A stretch of 64,000 nucleotides of DNA from an uncultured Lachnospiraceae bacterium (GTDB taxonomy: Bacteria; Bacillota; Clostridia; Lachnospirales; Lachnospiraceae), in contig ONIO01000002.1 in the NCBI GenBank assembly GCA_900317915.1, positions 1 through 64,000 of the forward strand. Reading direction: 5' to 3'. Positions 63,095-64,000 of the stretch are shown piece after piece (positions within the stretch are counted from its first letter, which is position 1; each line of letters begins with the position of its first letter). Below the pieces are notes generated by a model. That model did no database searches. It saw only the letters and a list, made by a program, of their open reading frames with translations, and was not told the origin of the DNA. Both the position numbers and the translations under genes were made by a program.

Positions 63095-63855
63095 TGAGAG
63101 TATTTGAACAGGGTAGTTCTTTAAAGGAGGCAAGAGAGGACCGAGAGTATCGGTCCATCCGTGAGGAGAGGATGGAAGGTTTTCTGTCCTCCCTTACGGA
63201 TCCACTAGAGAGCTACCCTGAACTTATGTCTATTGAAGAGGCATGCTTAGAGAAGTATGTCCCATTGATTCGTCCCTCTATGCAGCGCTTCCTGTCCTTT
63301 GAGATGAAGGCCAGACGCCCTAAGCGTATTCTTGAAATCGGTACTGCAGTGGGATTCTCCTCCATTCTAATGGCTAAGAATCTTTTGGAATTCTCGGATG
63401 ATTTTCATATTGATACGATTGAAAATTATGATGTCCGTATCCCAGAGGCAGAGGCAAATTTTAAGGCCTGCGGTGTAGAAGACTATATCACCCTACATTT
63501 TGGCGATGCAGGAGAGATTCTTCGATTGATGGGAGAAGAGAAAAAGCAGGGGGATCAAGGCTTCGGTTTACATTTCCATGGACCCTATGATCTGATCTTC
63601 ATGGATGCAGCTAAGGGACAGTATCCAGTTTGGCTTCCATTGCTGAAGGATCTAATGGAAAAGAATACCCTTCTAATCACAGATAATGTGTTGCAGGAGG
63701 GAGAATTGGTGGAGTCTCACTTTGCCATCCATAGGAGAAATCGAACCATTCATAAGAGAGTGCGAGAATACTTATATGCTCTTACACATGACGAAGATCT
63801 CCAGACGGAGATTCTTCCTATAGGAGATGGTCTTGCATTAACTGTTCTGAGATGA
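63094..63855 (+). CDS. SAM-dependent O-methyltransferase (YrrM-like)
   Basis: The ATG at 63094 overlaps the RNase J stop (TAATG) and gives 253 residues; a longer in-frame start would lie deep inside RNase J. It belongs to the class I O-methyltransferase group near YrrM/TrmR, which in Bacillus methylates 5-hydroxyuridine in tRNA. SAM motif: ILEIGTAVGFSSILMA. Then TIENYDVRIPEAEANF, DLIFMDAAKGQYPVW and LLITDNVLQEGELV. Between HFGDAGEIL and DLIF there is extra sequence of about 15 residues (EKKQGDQGFGLHFHG) with a dispersed-motif copy in the DNA. Confidence 0.9.
   Translation: MRVFEQGSSLKEAREDREYRSIREERMEGFLSSLTDPLESYPELMSIEEACLEKYVPLIRPSMQRFLSFEMKARRPKRILEIGTAVGFSSILMAKNLLEFSDDFHIDTIENYDVRIPEAEANFKACGVEDYITLHFGDAGEILRLMGEEKKQGDQGFGLHFHGPYDLIFMDAAKGQYPVWLPLLKDLMEKNTLLITDNVLQEGELVESHFAIHRRNRTIHKRVREYLYALTHDEDLQTEILPIGDGLALTVLR
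63565..63575 (-). repeat. Dispersed motif copy inside the O-methyltransferase coding sequence
   Basis: GGTTTACATTT, the reverse complement of AAATGTAAACC, encodes part of FGLHFHG in frame. It is the only exact 11-mer found within a coding sequence in this window. Confidence 0.55.
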
Positions 63856-63883
63856 TTGACAGTTTTCCAATCGGGGGTAGAAT
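63856..63883 (+). promoter_or_regulatory. Promoter of the lactonase-family gene
   Basis: TTGACA (63856-63861), a 16-base spacer, TAGAAT (63878-63883). The -35 abuts the O-methyltransferase stop codon. Confidence 0.7.
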
Positions 63884-63913
63884 AAAGAGGAAGATTAAGA
63901 AGGAGGTAATGTT

Positions 63914-64000
63914 ATGGCAAAAGATAAATATGTAGCATATGTTGGCACTTACACACATGAGAATAGCTTAGGCATCCATGTCTATGATGTGGATACCCAG
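63914..64000 (+). CDS. Lactonase family protein (3' partial; 6-phosphogluconolactonase-like)
   Basis: Only the first 29 codons are in the window. MAKDKYVAYVGTYTHE, then LGIHVYDVD, matches the first blade of seven-bladed beta-propeller lactonases (Pgl/YbhE type, YVGTYT motif). By family these hydrolyse 6-phosphogluconolactone, but many members are uncharacterised. GAAGGAGGTAAT is an excellent ribosome-binding site, and a separate promoter lies 31 bases upstream. The frame is open to the last base. Confidence 0.75.
   Translation, partial: MAKDKYVAYVGTYTHENSLGIHVYDVDTQ

Overview
This 64 kb window is core chromosome of a low-to-moderate GC Gram-positive anaerobe. It is most like a Clostridia/Lachnospiraceae-type Firmicute. 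The evidence is AGGAGG-type Shine-Dalgarno sites, many TTG starts, a CIRCE-controlled hrcA-grpE-dnaK-dnaJ cluster followed by prmA and rsmE, the Firmicutes block IreB-RuvX-DUF1292 followed by RNase J, a type I dehydroquinase, an energy-converting Ech [NiFe] hydrogenase and a monomeric [FeFe] hydrogenase. The genus cannot be fixed from the sequence alone. I see no prophage, insertion sequence, CRISPR array or rRNA operon. Nearly all of the window is coding, mostly on the + strand.

Layout. 1-2260: three envelope proteins with low-complexity tails (Q-rich YARHG membrane protein, cell-wall amidase, TM2 protein). 2293-7103: AzlCD amino acid exporter, Dabb protein, SfsA, membrane glycerophosphodiesterase, AroD. 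7172-8406: tRNA-Arg(CCG) and an SH3-domain membrane protein. 8527-11891: an RluB-type pseudouridine synthase whose RGG-like repeat tail is broken by a 7-bp tandem duplication, then LigA. 12030-18548: MetA, then arginine genes (argG on the minus strand; a GNAT, argJ, argB, argD on the plus strand). 18570-29498: hypA (minus), then echABCDEF-hypF-hypC-hypD-hypE. 29640-34374: NhaD-like antiporter, cytidylate-kinase-like protein, ECF S component, group-B-like [FeFe] hydrogenase. 34492-42852: comEA, a two-component system, a GerMN lipoprotein, comEC, apbE, holA. 42975-48519: rpsT (minus), ABC-F ATPase, lepA, hemW. 48773-58189: the heat-shock cluster, prmA, rsmE, a cysteine desulfurase and thiI. 58280-64000: a Crh-like HPr (minus), mtaB, ireB-ruvX-DUF1292, a structured leader and RNase J, an O-methyltransferase, and the start of a lactonase.

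How the genes work together. The Ech complex couples reduced ferredoxin to proton reduction and ion pumping. The Hyp proteins build its NiFe(CN)2CO centre. The adjacent antiporter could exchange the ion gradient, and the [FeFe] hydrogenase is a second ferredoxin-linked H2 enzyme. ArgJ, ArgB, ArgD and ArgG cover most arginine synthesis steps, but argC, argF and argH are not here. The com genes surround an envelope-sensing kinase and regulator.

The most unusual feature is a dispersed intergenic motif, TAAATGTA(A/G)ACC, often arranged as an inverted repeat. It recurs between genes of unrelated operons (argJ/argB, echB/echC, hypD/hypE, dnaK/dnaJ, upstream of hrcA, and others). It may be a small palindromic repeat family or the site of an unidentified regulator. 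Next in interest are the frameshifting 7-bp duplication in the RluB tail and the multi-hairpin leader ahead of RNase J.
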